The position numbers and the translations under genes were made by a program. Positions 6,816-14,088 of a DNA stretch of 18,131 bases are shown here, piece by piece. Source of the stretch: Clostridia bacterium. Lineage in GTDB: Bacteria; Bacillota_A; Clostridia; Christensenellales; Aristaeellaceae. The stretch lies in contig JAFZQK010000028.1 of assembly GCA_017620455.1 (NCBI GenBank), positions 1 to 18,131 on the forward strand, read 5' to 3'. The notes beneath the pieces are model-generated. The model was not told the DNA's origin. It did no database searches and worked only from the letters and a program-made list of their open reading frames with translations. Numbering within the stretch: position 1 is the stretch's first letter; each line of letters begins with the position of its first letter.

Positions 6816-7666
6816 ACAGTTTTGCCAATACGATGTTCGCCATGCTGTTCGGCGGCATCCGTTCCGTGATCCAGCGGGTCTGGGGCGCGGCGGCGGAAGG
6901 CCGGCTGAGCGGCTTTTTTACCTGGCTGGGGGATCACTGGCTGTGGGTGGCGCTGATCCTGTGCATCGCGTGCACGGCGGTGGATTTCCTGGTGTGGGTC
7001 ATCCGCTGGCGGCCGTATCTGGTGTGGAAAACCTGGCTGAGAAAGCTCCGCCGCCTTTTCCGGGGCGAAAGGAAGCAGGAAAAGAAGTTCGAGCGCGGAT
7101 ACCGCGAGGCCCTGGTGCCGATGCACATTGCGGAAGGCCCGGCGCCCGCCGCGCCGCAGCAGGATTGGCCGGAGGAACAGTGGGAGGAGCAGGAGGAAGC
7201 CCCTGCGCCGCCAGTGCCGGAGGAATATCCCGCCTTCCCGCCGCCTGCGGCGGACGTTCCCGCGGCGCAGTATGAAACGTCTGCGTATCCCGCGCAGGAG
7301 CCCGCGGCGGTTTATTCCGCGCCGCAGCAGGAAAGCCCCGCGCCCCGGGGCCGGGTATTCCCCCCGCCCGCGGCGTACGAGGCCCCGCCCATGGAGCTCC
7401 CGGAGCGGCCGGCGTCCGTTTACGGCGCGGAGCCGTCCTATGCCTCCCGGCGGCGGCGCAGCGAAAGGCACGAAAGAAAGCGGGGAGAATGGCAGAAGCG
7501 GCTGGCGGCCATCACCCAGGACGACGTGGGCATGCTGGACGGGCTGCCCCCCGCCGTGGACCGGCAGGATGCGTTTCACGAACCGGTGTATCCCAATCAG
7601 CCTGCCGCGGACGGGGCGCAGGGCCCGTGGCCCGCTTCCGGGCGGCAGCAGGGGGGCGGCGCATGA
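6812..7666 (+). CDS. Single-pass membrane protein with Pro/Ala/Glu-rich tail, unknown function
   Basis: I do not recognise this 284-residue protein. It starts with an amphipathic stretch, then one strong membrane helix at about 42-66 (HWLWVALILCIACTAVDFLV), and then a very basic segment (WLRKLRRLFRGERKQEKKFERGYREALVPM, split by a few acidic residues) typical of the inner membrane face. Residues about 105-220 are low-complexity Pro, Ala, Glu and Tyr and probably disordered. A second basic patch (ASRRRRSERHERKRGEW, about 211-227) precedes a short conserved-looking end (LAAITQDDVGMLDGLPPAV). By the positive-inside rule the tail is cytoplasmic. Its ATG overlaps the cdaR stop (ATGA), and its stop overlaps the next start, so it is tightly coupled to c-di-AMP genes. 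A scaffold or regulatory role is only a guess. Confidence 0.75.
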   Translation: MNSFANTMFAMLFGGIRSVIQRVWGAAAEGRLSGFFTWLGDHWLWVALILCIACTAVDFLVWVIRWRPYLVWKTWLRKLRRLFRGERKQEKKFERGYREALVPMHIAEGPAPAAPQQDWPEEQWEEQEEAPAPPVPEEYPAFPPPAADVPAAQYETSAYPAQEPAAVYSAPQQESPAPRGRVFPPPAAYEAPPMELPERPASVYGAEPSYASRRRRSERHERKRGEWQKRLAAITQDDVGMLDGLPPAVDRQDAFHEPVYPNQPAADGAQGPWPASGRQQGGGA

Positions 7667-8964
7667 GCGCGTTTCCGGAAGGCTGGATCGGGCAGATGAC
7701 AGCGCTGCTGGGCGGCGCGCTGCCCGATTTTTTGCGTACATACGAAGCAACTCCCTGCCGGGGTATCCGGGTCCGCCCGGGAGGAAAAAAGCCCCGGGAC
7801 GCGGAGGAGGAAGTGCCCTGGGCGGAAAACGCCTGGTATCTGCCGCCGGAAAGCCAAGCCGGCGCGGCGGTGGAGCACGAAGCGGGGGCGTATTATCTGC
7901 AGGAGCCCAGCGCCATGGCCGCTGCGGCGGCGCTGCATCCCCGCCCCGGGGACAGGGTGCTGGATCTGTGCGCCGCGCCGGGGGGAAAAAGCACCCAGCT
8001 GGCGGCATGCCTGGGGGGCGAGGGCCTGATCGTCTGCAACGAGCCCGTGCTCTCCCGGGCGCAGGTCCTCTCCCGGAACGTGGAGCGCATGGGGATCCGG
8101 AATGCGGTGGTCACCTGCGCCCTGCCGGAGGAGCTGTCGGGCCGCTGGGCGGGGTATTTTGACCGCGTCCTGGTGGACGCGCCCTGCTCCGGGGAGGGCA
8201 TGTTCCGGCGGCATCCGGAGACGCGGCTGGAATGGACCCCCGCCGCGCCGGAGGGCTGCGCCCAGCGGCAGAGCCGCATCCTGGAGCACGCGGCGCAGAT
8301 GCTGCGCCCCGGAGGCTTCCTTTGCTATTCCACGTGCACCTTCAACGCCCTGGAGAACGAGGGCGTGATCCAATCCTTCCTATATAATAATCCTTCCTTC
8401 CGCCTGGCGCCTTTTTCGCTGCCGGGCCTTACGGAGAGCGGCGGCATGCTGCGGCTGTGGCCCCATCAGGTGCGGGGCGAGGGGCATTTCGTGGCGCTGA
8501 TGCAAAAAACGGACGGGGAAGCCCCCCGCGCCCCCGCTGCGCTTTCCGTAACGCCGCTTTCCAAACAGGACCGTCAGGCGGCGGAAGCCTTCCTGGAGGA
8601 GCAGACCGTTTCTCCGCCGGAGATCAGCGGCCTGTTCGCCGGAAAGGCGGTCAGCGCGCCGGCGGACCTGCCGCCCCTGCAGGGGATCCGGGTGCTGCGG
8701 CTGGGCTTGCAGCTGGGAGAGGTCCGGGGCAAGCTGTTCTTTCCGGACCACGCCCTGGCCCTGGCCTGGGAAGGCAGGCGGGTATGGCGGCTCAGCCGGG
8801 ATGAAGCGATTGCGTACCAGGCCGGCGAGACGCTGGCCGTGCCGGAGGATCTGCGGGGGTATCGGATCCTGACTTTCGACGGAATGAACCTGGGCTGGGG
8901 CAAGGCGTCGGGCGGGCAGATGAAGAATCATTATCCCAAGGGCCTGCGCAGGCAGAACCTGTGA
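7663..8964 (+). CDS. RsmF/RsmB-type (NOL1/NOP2/Sun) RNA cytosine-C5 methyltransferase
   Basis: The 433-residue enzyme should transfer a methyl group from S-adenosylmethionine to C5 of a cytosine in rRNA. Visible motifs are the SAM-binding loop DLCAAPGGKST at about 102-112, and two cysteine-bearing motifs of the family: DAPCSGEGMF (motif IV) and STCTF (motif VI, the catalytic cysteine). The N-terminal FPEGWIGQM...RGIRVRP and C-terminal LGWGKASGGQMKNHYPKGLRR fit the RsmF-like group with an added PUA-like domain in Gram-positives. It lacks the NusB-like domain of RsmB, so RsmF-like is favoured; the exact target base is not certain. The ATG at 7663 overlaps the previous stop and is preferred over an in-frame ATG far inside the upstream gene. 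Confidence 0.93.
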   Translation: MSAFPEGWIGQMTALLGGALPDFLRTYEATPCRGIRVRPGGKKPRDAEEEVPWAENAWYLPPESQAGAAVEHEAGAYYLQEPSAMAAAAALHPRPGDRVLDLCAAPGGKSTQLAACLGGEGLIVCNEPVLSRAQVLSRNVERMGIRNAVVTCALPEELSGRWAGYFDRVLVDAPCSGEGMFRRHPETRLEWTPAAPEGCAQRQSRILEHAAQMLRPGGFLCYSTCTFNALENEGVIQSFLYNNPSFRLAPFSLPGLTESGGMLRLWPHQVRGEGHFVALMQKTDGEAPRAPAALSVTPLSKQDRQAAEAFLEEQTVSPPEISGLFAGKAVSAPADLPPLQGIRVLRLGLQLGEVRGKLFFPDHALALAWEGRRVWRLSRDEAIAYQAGETLAVPEDLRGYRILTFDGMNLGWGKASGGQMKNHYPKGLRRQNL

Positions 8965-8979
8965 AAGGGCGGAGGAAAC

Positions 8980-9891
8980 GTGAATTACGCGGGCTTTGCG
9001 GGGGACATCCGGCGGAACGGCTGGCAGGTGTACGGCGCGGAAGTTTATGAAAACGGCGCGCTGACCTGGCGCTTCGGGGATACGGAAGAAACGCGCTATC
9101 CCATTTATTCCGCCACGAAGACGGTCACGGCCCTGGCGGTGGGCCTGGCGGCGGAGGAAGGGAAGCTGCGCCTTTCGGACTGCATCCTGGATCATCTGCC
9201 GGAGGAAGCGGCGCGGTGCATGGAGGATGCGCAGCGGGCGGCGTACCGGCACGTCACCCTGCGGCGGCTGCTGACCATGTCCGTGGCCGGGTATCCTTTC
9301 CGGCCGGAGGGGGAAAGCTGGCTGCGCTTTTCCCTGGGGGTCCCCCTGCCGGACGCGGAAACGCCGCGCTTTGAATACAGCAACATCCCCGCGTATCTGG
9401 CGGGGGTGGCCGCGGCCCGGGCGGTGGGGGAGGATCTGTACGCGTATCTGGACCGGCGGCTGTTTGCGCCGCTGGGCATCATTCGCCCGCCCTGCGCCCG
9501 CTGCCCGGAAGGGTATTTTTACGGCGCCACGGGGCTGGAGCTGACGGTGAACGAATTGAGCCGGCTGGGACGGCTGATTTACCAGGGCGGCGTGTGGGAA
9601 GGCAGGCGGATCGTGCCGGAAAAATGGATCCGGGAAATGTCCTCCGTGCAGCAGATGAATCGGGAGGGCGGCTACGGCTATTTCCTGTGGATCTACCGGT
9701 CCGGCTGCAGCATGAACGGCAAATGGGGGCAGAAATGCTACATCCTGCCCCGGGAAGGCAAGCTGATCACCTTTCTTTCCCATCTGGAAGAGGGCTCCGA
9801 CGCCGTGCGGGAGAGCATGGAAAGGCATCTGCTGGCGGAATCGGCCAAAAACTTTGAAAACATGGCCGGAGAGACGCAAAAAATGGGTTGA
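8980..9891 (+). CDS. Beta-lactamase-fold serine hydrolase (class C-like), probably cytoplasmic
   Basis: The 303-residue protein belongs to the beta-lactamase-related/penicillin-binding serine hydrolase family. The nucleophile motif SxxK is S44-A-T-K47 (PIYSATKTVTALAVG), and the second motif is Y133-S-N (FEYSNIPAYLAG). The third motif, normally KTG or HxG, is not clear; GKWGQKCYILP near residue 247 occupies that place. There is no signal peptide or membrane helix, which is unusual for an enzyme acting on peptidoglycan and suggests a cytoplasmic esterase or peptidase. The start is GTG at 8980, five bases after GGAGG. It lies 15 bases after the methyltransferase gene. Its stop codon falls inside the -35 box of the next promoter. 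Confidence 0.88.
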   Translation: MNYAGFAGDIRRNGWQVYGAEVYENGALTWRFGDTEETRYPIYSATKTVTALAVGLAAEEGKLRLSDCILDHLPEEAARCMEDAQRAAYRHVTLRRLLTMSVAGYPFRPEGESWLRFSLGVPLPDAETPRFEYSNIPAYLAGVAAARAVGEDLYAYLDRRLFAPLGIIRPPCARCPEGYFYGATGLELTVNELSRLGRLIYQGGVWEGRRIVPEKWIREMSSVQQMNREGGYGYFLWIYRSGCSMNGKWGQKCYILPREGKLITFLSHLEEGSDAVRESMERHLLAESAKNFENMAGETQKMG

Positions 9892-9917
9892 CAAAGCCCC
9901 CACAGAGACGATATAAT
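9888..9917 (+). promoter_or_regulatory. Strong promoter of the DUF177-rpmF operon
   Basis: A perfect TTGACA (9888-9893) and a perfect TATAAT (9912-9917) are separated by 18 bases. The -35 box contains the TGA stop codon of the preceding serine hydrolase. The start is near 9924, giving a leader of about 24 bases before the GTG of the DUF177 gene. This is the best sigma-A-type promoter in the window, as expected for a ribosomal-protein operon. Confidence 0.92.
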
Positions 9918-9947
9918 AGCATTCGGTCACGATTGGAGGGATGCGGT

Positions 9948-10466
9948 GTGCTGCTGGATATTTCCCGCGCGCTGCGCGTCCCGGGAGAGGAAATCCCCTT
10001 CCTGCATCGCGACCGGATCCCCCCGCAGGAGATCTTCGGCGAGACGGTGACGTTCGACGATCCCGTGCTCACCGGCTTCATCCTGGCCGCGGGCGACAGC
10101 CTGCGCATCCGGGGAACGCTGACCTGTACGGCCCACGGCCACTGCGCCGGATGCCTCAAGGCAGTGGATCAGCCACTGGAAACCGCCTTTGACGAGGTGT
10201 TCGTCCGGCAGGGCCGCTATCCCCGGCAGGACGAAAGCCCGGAGGAGGAACAAATGGTTTACGAGGGCTCCAAGGTGGAGCTTTCGCATCTGGTTCTGAC
10301 GCTGGTGCTGCTGGAAATGCCCATGCGGCTTATCTGCGGCGGGGGTTGCCCCGCCCTCAGGGATCTGCAGCCCGATCAGGAACCCTCTGCTTGCCAAGAG
10401 GACATGCCCGACCAGCATCCTTTTTCGGCATTGCAGCAATTGCTGAACAAGGATCAGGAGGTGTAA
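9948..10466 (+). CDS. DUF177 (YceD-like) protein, large-subunit rRNA accumulation family
   Basis: The 172-residue protein is a DUF177 member, the family almost always found just before rpmF. The E. coli and plant members help 23S rRNA accumulation or processing; the bacterial mechanism is not settled. Family features seen are the central GTLTCTAHGHCAGCLKAV segment, a run of acids (DESPEEEQ), VELSHLVLTLVLLEMPM, and a C-terminal CGGGCPAL. The cysteine pairs (CAGC and CGGGC) could bind a metal. The GTG at 9948 follows TTGGAGGG (9933-9940) by 7 bases. Any earlier in-frame start would lie inside the promoter. The stop is 2 bases before the rpmF ATG. Confidence 0.9.
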   Translation: MLLDISRALRVPGEEIPFLHRDRIPPQEIFGETVTFDDPVLTGFILAAGDSLRIRGTLTCTAHGHCAGCLKAVDQPLETAFDEVFVRQGRYPRQDESPEEEQMVYEGSKVELSHLVLTLVLLEMPMRLICGGGCPALRDLQPDQEPSACQEDMPDQHPFSALQQLLNKDQEV

Positions 10467-10468
10467 TC

Positions 10469-10663
10469 ATGGCTCTGCCCAAAGGAAAAGTATCCAAGGC
10501 CCGGGGTCGCTCCCGCCGCGCCAATTGGAAGCTGTCTGTGCCCGCCATCGTGGAGTGCAGCCAGTGCCACAAGATGAAGCTGGCCCACCGCGTGTGCAAG
10601 CACTGCGGCTATTATGACGGCAAGCAGGTCGTTGTGGTGGACGAAGAAAAGAAGAACGCCTGA
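10469..10663 (+). CDS. rpmF: 50S ribosomal protein bL32, zinc-ribbon form
   Basis: The 64-residue protein starts MALPKGKVSKARGRSRRANW, the standard bL32 N-terminus. It carries two CxxC pairs (C30/C33 and C43/C46, CSQCHKM...CKHCGYY) that bind zinc. The length is normal for the family. The ribosome site AGGAGG (10457-10462) overlaps the end of the DUF177 gene, so translation is coupled. Because this is the zinc-binding (C+) form, a zinc-free paralogue may exist elsewhere in the genome, as in some Firmicutes; that is not visible here. Confidence 0.98.
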   Translation: MALPKGKVSKARGRSRRANWKLSVPAIVECSQCHKMKLAHRVCKHCGYYDGKQVVVVDEEKKNA

Positions 10664-10685
10664 CAGGCGGTCTGACAGGTGAAGC

Positions 10686-10722
10686 CAGGGGAGGGCATCG
10701 GGCCCTGCCCTGCGTTTCATTT
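10686..10722 (+). terminator. Possible rpmF terminator
   Basis: GGGAGGGC at 10689-10696 pairs with GCCCTGCCC at 10702-10710 with one bulged G, followed by TGCGTTTCATTTC. The stem is strong but the T-tract is broken, so termination may be partial. I see no separate promoter between here and the T-box, so valS may be read partly from the rpmF transcript. Confidence 0.5.
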
Positions 10723-10738
10723 CACAAGCCCCCAGGAA

Positions 10739-10968
10739 CGGGAGGAGTACGCCCCGGCATTTCCCGAAAAAGAGAGGCGGTCCACGGGCTGAAAGGCCGC
10801 CGGGAAAAAGGAGCGGAAGGTCGCCCGGGAGGGCGGCGGGGGAAGAAAAAAAGTACCCCGCCGGGCGTAACGCGCCTTACAGCGTTTTGAGGCGGCGGCA
10901 GCGCCGCGAAGCAAGGTGGTACCACGGGTCAATCCGTCCTTCGGACAGATGGGCCCGTTTTCATTTTC
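10739..10968 (+). promoter_or_regulatory. T-box riboswitch (tRNA-Val sensing) leader of valS
   Basis: The leader senses uncharged tRNA. Stem I is recognisable: base pairing CGGG (10739-10742) with CCCG (10824-10827), the AGTA loop motif at 10746-10749, AGAGAGG at 10771-10777, and GGGCTG near 10785. The GAAG-GTC region follows, where the specifier codon GTC (10820-10822) reads valine. A stem III pairs around 10832-10868. The T-box sequence AAGGTGGTACCACGG is at 10913-10927. Its TGGT (10917-10920) would pair with the tRNA end ACCA, so the discriminator base is A, as in tRNA-Val. The terminator at 10924-10967 competes with the antiterminator. Uncharged tRNA-Val should allow valS expression. Confidence 0.93.
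10924..10967 (+). terminator. T-box regulated terminator
   Basis: ACGGGTC (10924-10930) pairs with GGCCCGT (10952-10958) with one G-T pair, capped by an inner GTCC-TTCG-GAC hairpin and followed by TTTTCATTTT. The 5' arm overlaps the last bases of the T-box sequence, so terminator and antiterminator are mutually exclusive. Confidence 0.88.
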
Positions 10969-11032
10969 CATAAAAGAACATCGCGTTTGATGACGGAAAA
11001 GCAGTTCCCCTGGAACAAAAAAGGAGGTTCTT

Positions 11033-13738
11033 ATGTCGGAATTTACGATGGAAAAAACCTATAATCCCCAGGCCATTGAGAAGGAAACCTATGAAAAATG
11101 GGAGGCGTCCGGGGCGTTCGCGCCAAAGATTGACAAGAGCAAGAAGCCCTTCACCATCGTGATGCCGCCGCCCAACGTGACGGGCCAGCTGCACATGGGC
11201 CACGCCATGGACGCCACCTTGCAGGACGCGCTGATCCGCTATCACCGGATGAAGGGCGATCCCACGCTGTGGCTCCCCGGTACGGACCACGCCTCCATCG
11301 CCACCGAGGTGCGGGTGGTGGAAAAGCTGCGCCAGGAAGGGCTCACCAAGGAAATGCTGGGCCGGGAAGGGTTCCTGGAGCACGCCTGGGCCTGGAAACG
11401 GGAGTACGGCGGGCGCATCACCCGGCAGCTTAGGCGCATGGGCGCTTCCTGCGATTGGAGCCGGGAACGCTTCACCATGGACGAGGGCTGCTCCAAGGCA
11501 GTGCGCGAGGTGTTCGTGCGCCTCTACGAAAAGGGCCTCATCTATCAGGGCAATCGTCTGATCAACTGGTGCCCCTGCTGCAAAACCTCCATTTCCGACG
11601 CGGAAGTGGAATACGCGGAGAAAGACGGCAATTTCTGGCACATCCTGTATCCCGTGAAGGAAACGGGGGAGAAGCTGGAGCTGGCTACCACCCGCCCCGA
11701 AACCATGCTGGGCGACACCGCCGTGGCCATCAACCCCGCCGATCCCCGGTATGCGCACCTGCACGGCTGCCATGTGATCCTGCCCCTGATCGACAAGGAA
11801 ATCCCCATCGTGCTGGACGAGCACGCGGACATGGAAAAGGGCACCGGCGTGGTGAAGATCACCCCCGCCCACGACCCCAACGACTATGAGGTGGGCCAGC
11901 GTCACAGCCTGCCTATCGTGCGGGTGTTCACCTACGACGGGCGCATGACGGGGCCGGAGGACAAGGCCGCGGCAGACGAGCTGTTCGCTTCCGGCAAGGC
12001 GGGCGTCAACGAGCCCGAGGTGCTGGACTGCGGCAAGTACGCCGGCATGAACACCCTGGACGCCCGGAAGCAGATCGTGGCCGATTTGCAGGAATTGGGC
12101 CTGCTCAAGGAAATCGAGCCCCTCAAGCACGAGGTGGGCACCTGCTACCGTTGCCACAGCGTGATCGAGCCTATGGTGAGCAAGCAGTGGTTCGTGAAAA
12201 TGGAGCCGTTGGCGAAGCCCGCCATCGAATGCGTGAAAACGGGCGAAACCAGATTTGTGCCCGATCGCTTCAGCAAGCTGTATTATAACTGGATGGAGAA
12301 TACCCGGGATTGGTGCATCAGCCGCCAGCTTTGGTGGGGGCATCGGATCCCTGTGTGGTATTGCGACTGCGGGGAAGTTATTTGCACCCGGGAAGATCCC
12401 AGCGTGTGTCCCAAGTGCGGCAGCACCCATTTAAGGCAGGATGAGGACGTGCTGGATACCTGGTTCTCCTCCGCTCTGTGGCCCTTCTCCACCCTGGGCT
12501 GGCCCGAAAAAACGGAAGATTTGGAATACTTCTATCCTACTTCCACCCTGGTGACCGGCTACGACATCATTACCTTCTGGGTGTCCCGCATGATTTTCTC
12601 CGCTCTGGAAAACATGGGCAAAGCCCCCTTCGATACCGTGGTGATCCACGGCCTGGTGCGGGACGCCCTGGGCCGGAAGATGAGCAAATCCCTGGGCAAC
12701 GGCGTGGACCCGCTGGAGATCATCGACCAGTACGGCGCGGACGCCCTGCGCTTCTCCCTGGTGATGGGCATTTCTCCCGGAAACGACACCCGGTATTCCC
12801 CCGAAAAGGTGGAAATGGCCCGGAATTTCGCCAATAAGGTCTGGAACGCCAGCCGCTTCGTGCTGATGAACCTGGACGGGGAAGAGTCATTGGCGGGAAA
12901 GGAACTGACCCTGCCCGATCAGTGGATCCTCACCCGGTATAACGAGGCCGTGCGCCAGATCAGCAGGAACCTGGAGGAAGCCGATTACGGCCTGGCCGCC
13001 CAGAAGATCTACGATTTCACCTGGAGCGAGTTCTGCGACTGGTATATCGAGCTGGCCAAGGGCGGCCTGCTGGGGGACGATCCCCAGCGCAAAGCCGCCG
13101 TGCGTGCCGTGCTGCAAACGGTGCTGGGCGGCATGCTGCGGCTGCTGCATCCATTTATGCCCTTCCTGACCGAAGAAGTCTACAAGAACCTGCCCGGGAA
13201 GGAAAACGCCTCCTGCATGGAGGCGGACTGGCCCCTGCCCCTGGACGGCTGCGATTTCACCGCCGAGGCGGACCGTATGGAGGGCGTCATGGAAATGATC
13301 CGCTCCATCCGCAACCTGCGGGCCGGCATGAACGTGCAGCCCTCCCATAAGGCGCATCTGATGGTGCGGCCCGCCGCGGGCTGGCAGAACGCCTTTGACG
13401 GCACGGAGGTGTTCTTCAGCCGCCTGGCCAGCGTGAGCAGCCTCTCCCTGATCGGCAAGGACGATCAGATCACCGGCAAGACCGTCAGCGCCGTGTGCGG
13501 CGCCGGGGAGTACTTCATCCCCCTGGGCGAGCTGGTGGACTTTGATAAGGAACGCGCCCGGCTGAATAAGGAAAGGCAGAATATCCAGGGCGAGATCGCC
13601 CGGGCGGAAGCAAAGCTGAATAATCCCGGCTTCGTGAATAAGGCCCCCGCCCAGCTGGTGGCCGCCGAGAAGGAAAAGCTGGAAAAGAACCGGCAGATGC
13701 TGATCGCCCTGGACGCCCGGATCGCCGAGCTGGGGTGA
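11033..13738 (+). CDS. valS: Valyl-tRNA synthetase
   Basis: The 901-residue class Ia synthetase attaches valine to tRNA-Val. The HIGH-type motif is HMGH at 54-57 (PPPNVTGQLHMGHAMD) and KMSKS is at 549-553 (LGRKMSKSLGNGVDP). The editing domain lies between, with TTRPETMLGDTAVAINP. A zinc-like cluster CDCGEVIC...CPKCGS and DTWFSSALWPFSTLGWP are typical of ValRS. GNDTRYSPEKVEMARNFANKVWNASRF opens the anticodon-binding part. A C-terminal coiled coil spans about 835-900 (FDKERARLNKERQNIQGEIARAEAKL). AAGGAGG (11021-11027) is 5 bases before the ATG at 11033. Five residues downstream another in-frame ATG exists but has poorer spacing. Expression is governed by the Val T-box just upstream. Confidence 0.99.
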   Translation: MSEFTMEKTYNPQAIEKETYEKWEASGAFAPKIDKSKKPFTIVMPPPNVTGQLHMGHAMDATLQDALIRYHRMKGDPTLWLPGTDHASIATEVRVVEKLRQEGLTKEMLGREGFLEHAWAWKREYGGRITRQLRRMGASCDWSRERFTMDEGCSKAVREVFVRLYEKGLIYQGNRLINWCPCCKTSISDAEVEYAEKDGNFWHILYPVKETGEKLELATTRPETMLGDTAVAINPADPRYAHLHGCHVILPLIDKEIPIVLDEHADMEKGTGVVKITPAHDPNDYEVGQRHSLPIVRVFTYDGRMTGPEDKAAADELFASGKAGVNEPEVLDCGKYAGMNTLDARKQIVADLQELGLLKEIEPLKHEVGTCYRCHSVIEPMVSKQWFVKMEPLAKPAIECVKTGETRFVPDRFSKLYYNWMENTRDWCISRQLWWGHRIPVWYCDCGEVICTREDPSVCPKCGSTHLRQDEDVLDTWFSSALWPFSTLGWPEKTEDLEYFYPTSTLVTGYDIITFWVSRMIFSALENMGKAPFDTVVIHGLVRDALGRKMSKSLGNGVDPLEIIDQYGADALRFSLVMGISPGNDTRYSPEKVEMARNFANKVWNASRFVLMNLDGEESLAGKELTLPDQWILTRYNEAVRQISRNLEEADYGLAAQKIYDFTWSEFCDWYIELAKGGLLGDDPQRKAAVRAVLQTVLGGMLRLLHPFMPFLTEEVYKNLPGKENASCMEADWPLPLDGCDFTAEADRMEGVMEMIRSIRNLRAGMNVQPSHKAHLMVRPAAGWQNAFDGTEVFFSRLASVSSLSLIGKDDQITGKTVSAVCGAGEYFIPLGELVDFDKERARLNKERQNIQGEIARAEAKLNNPGFVNKAPAQLVAAEKEKLEKNRQMLIALDARIAELG

Positions 13739-13743
13739 CGCGC

Positions 13744-14071
13744 GGGGCAGGGGGCTTCTTCAGCCCCTTGTACCCCTGAACCAGGGCGGTGACCGCCCTG
13801 GACCCACGGTTCGTTTGCTTTACTGCTCCTGGGCGGCCGGCACAGCCGGCCTGCGGTGCGCAGAGCGCACCGGAAAAACGGCGAAAACCCCGGGGAAGAA
13901 AACAAGTTTTCTTCCCGAGGGTTTTCACGTTTTTCTTCGCCCAGGAGCCTGCATGTTTTCTCTTCCCAAATTGGCGGATATCGCCGGTAAGGCGGCTGAT
14001 GGTTCGCCAGATGGGACGCAAGGGATGAAATCCCTTGCCGCGGAGGTACAGGAGGGCGCGGAGCCCTCCTG
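13744..14071. repeat. Gene-free stretch built of consecutive palindromes
   Basis: Between valS and rsmH no coding region is credible. Instead, perfect or near-perfect inverted repeats follow one another. GGGGCT arms lie at 13751-13767. Arms of CCAGGGCGGT surround one base at 13781-13801. A 124-base compound element occupies 13825-13948 (separate entry). GGCG/CGCC arms lie at 13973-13985, GCAAGGGAT arms at 14018-14038, and CAGGAGGGC arms at 14049-14071. Several share the style of a G-run flanked by one or two bases with a loop of 1-5. The first hairpin may end valS transcription, but none has a clean T-run. I see no clear promoter for rsmH here. They look like dispersed intergenic palindromic repeats. 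Confidence 0.75.
13825..13948. repeat. Cloverleaf-like compound inverted repeat (MITE-like or structured RNA)
   Basis: An outer 11-base helix, GCTCCTGGGCG (13825-13835) with its perfect complement at 13938-13948, encloses three hairpins. The first is GGCCGGC with its complement (13835-13851). The second is CGGTGCGC with its complement (13854-13872). The third is a long arm at 13873-13935 made of perfect helices of 8, 8 and 11 base pairs (13873-13880/13928-13935, 13883-13890/13919-13926, 13893-13903/13906-13916), separated only by one- to two-base internal loops and closed by an AA loop. There is no open reading frame of note and no visible target-site duplication. Either a small non-autonomous repeat or a structured RNA would fit. 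Confidence 0.65.
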
Positions 14072-14088
14072 GCCGGTCAGGAGCAGCC

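Noticed and set aside
6641..8008. Long minus-strand frame opposite cdaR and the membrane-protein gene
   Set aside because: The product is dominated by Arg, Pro and Gly and overlaps coupled plus-strand genes, so it is a GC-driven shadow.
8380..9930. Long open frame on the minus strand opposite the methyltransferase and serine hydrolase genes
   Set aside because: It mirrors two well-supported plus-strand genes. Its product is Arg-, Pro- and His-rich low-complexity sequence, typical of antisense frames in GC-rich DNA. No ribosome site or promoter supports it.
10961..12430. Long open frame on the minus strand opposite valS
   Set aside because: It is antisense to a conserved synthetase, its product is His-, Gly- and Leu-rich, and no family pattern is visible.
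13873..13935. Plain intrinsic terminator
   Set aside because: The long arm has internal T-runs but no T-tract right after its base. It is enclosed by a further 11-base helix, so a simple terminator does not explain it.
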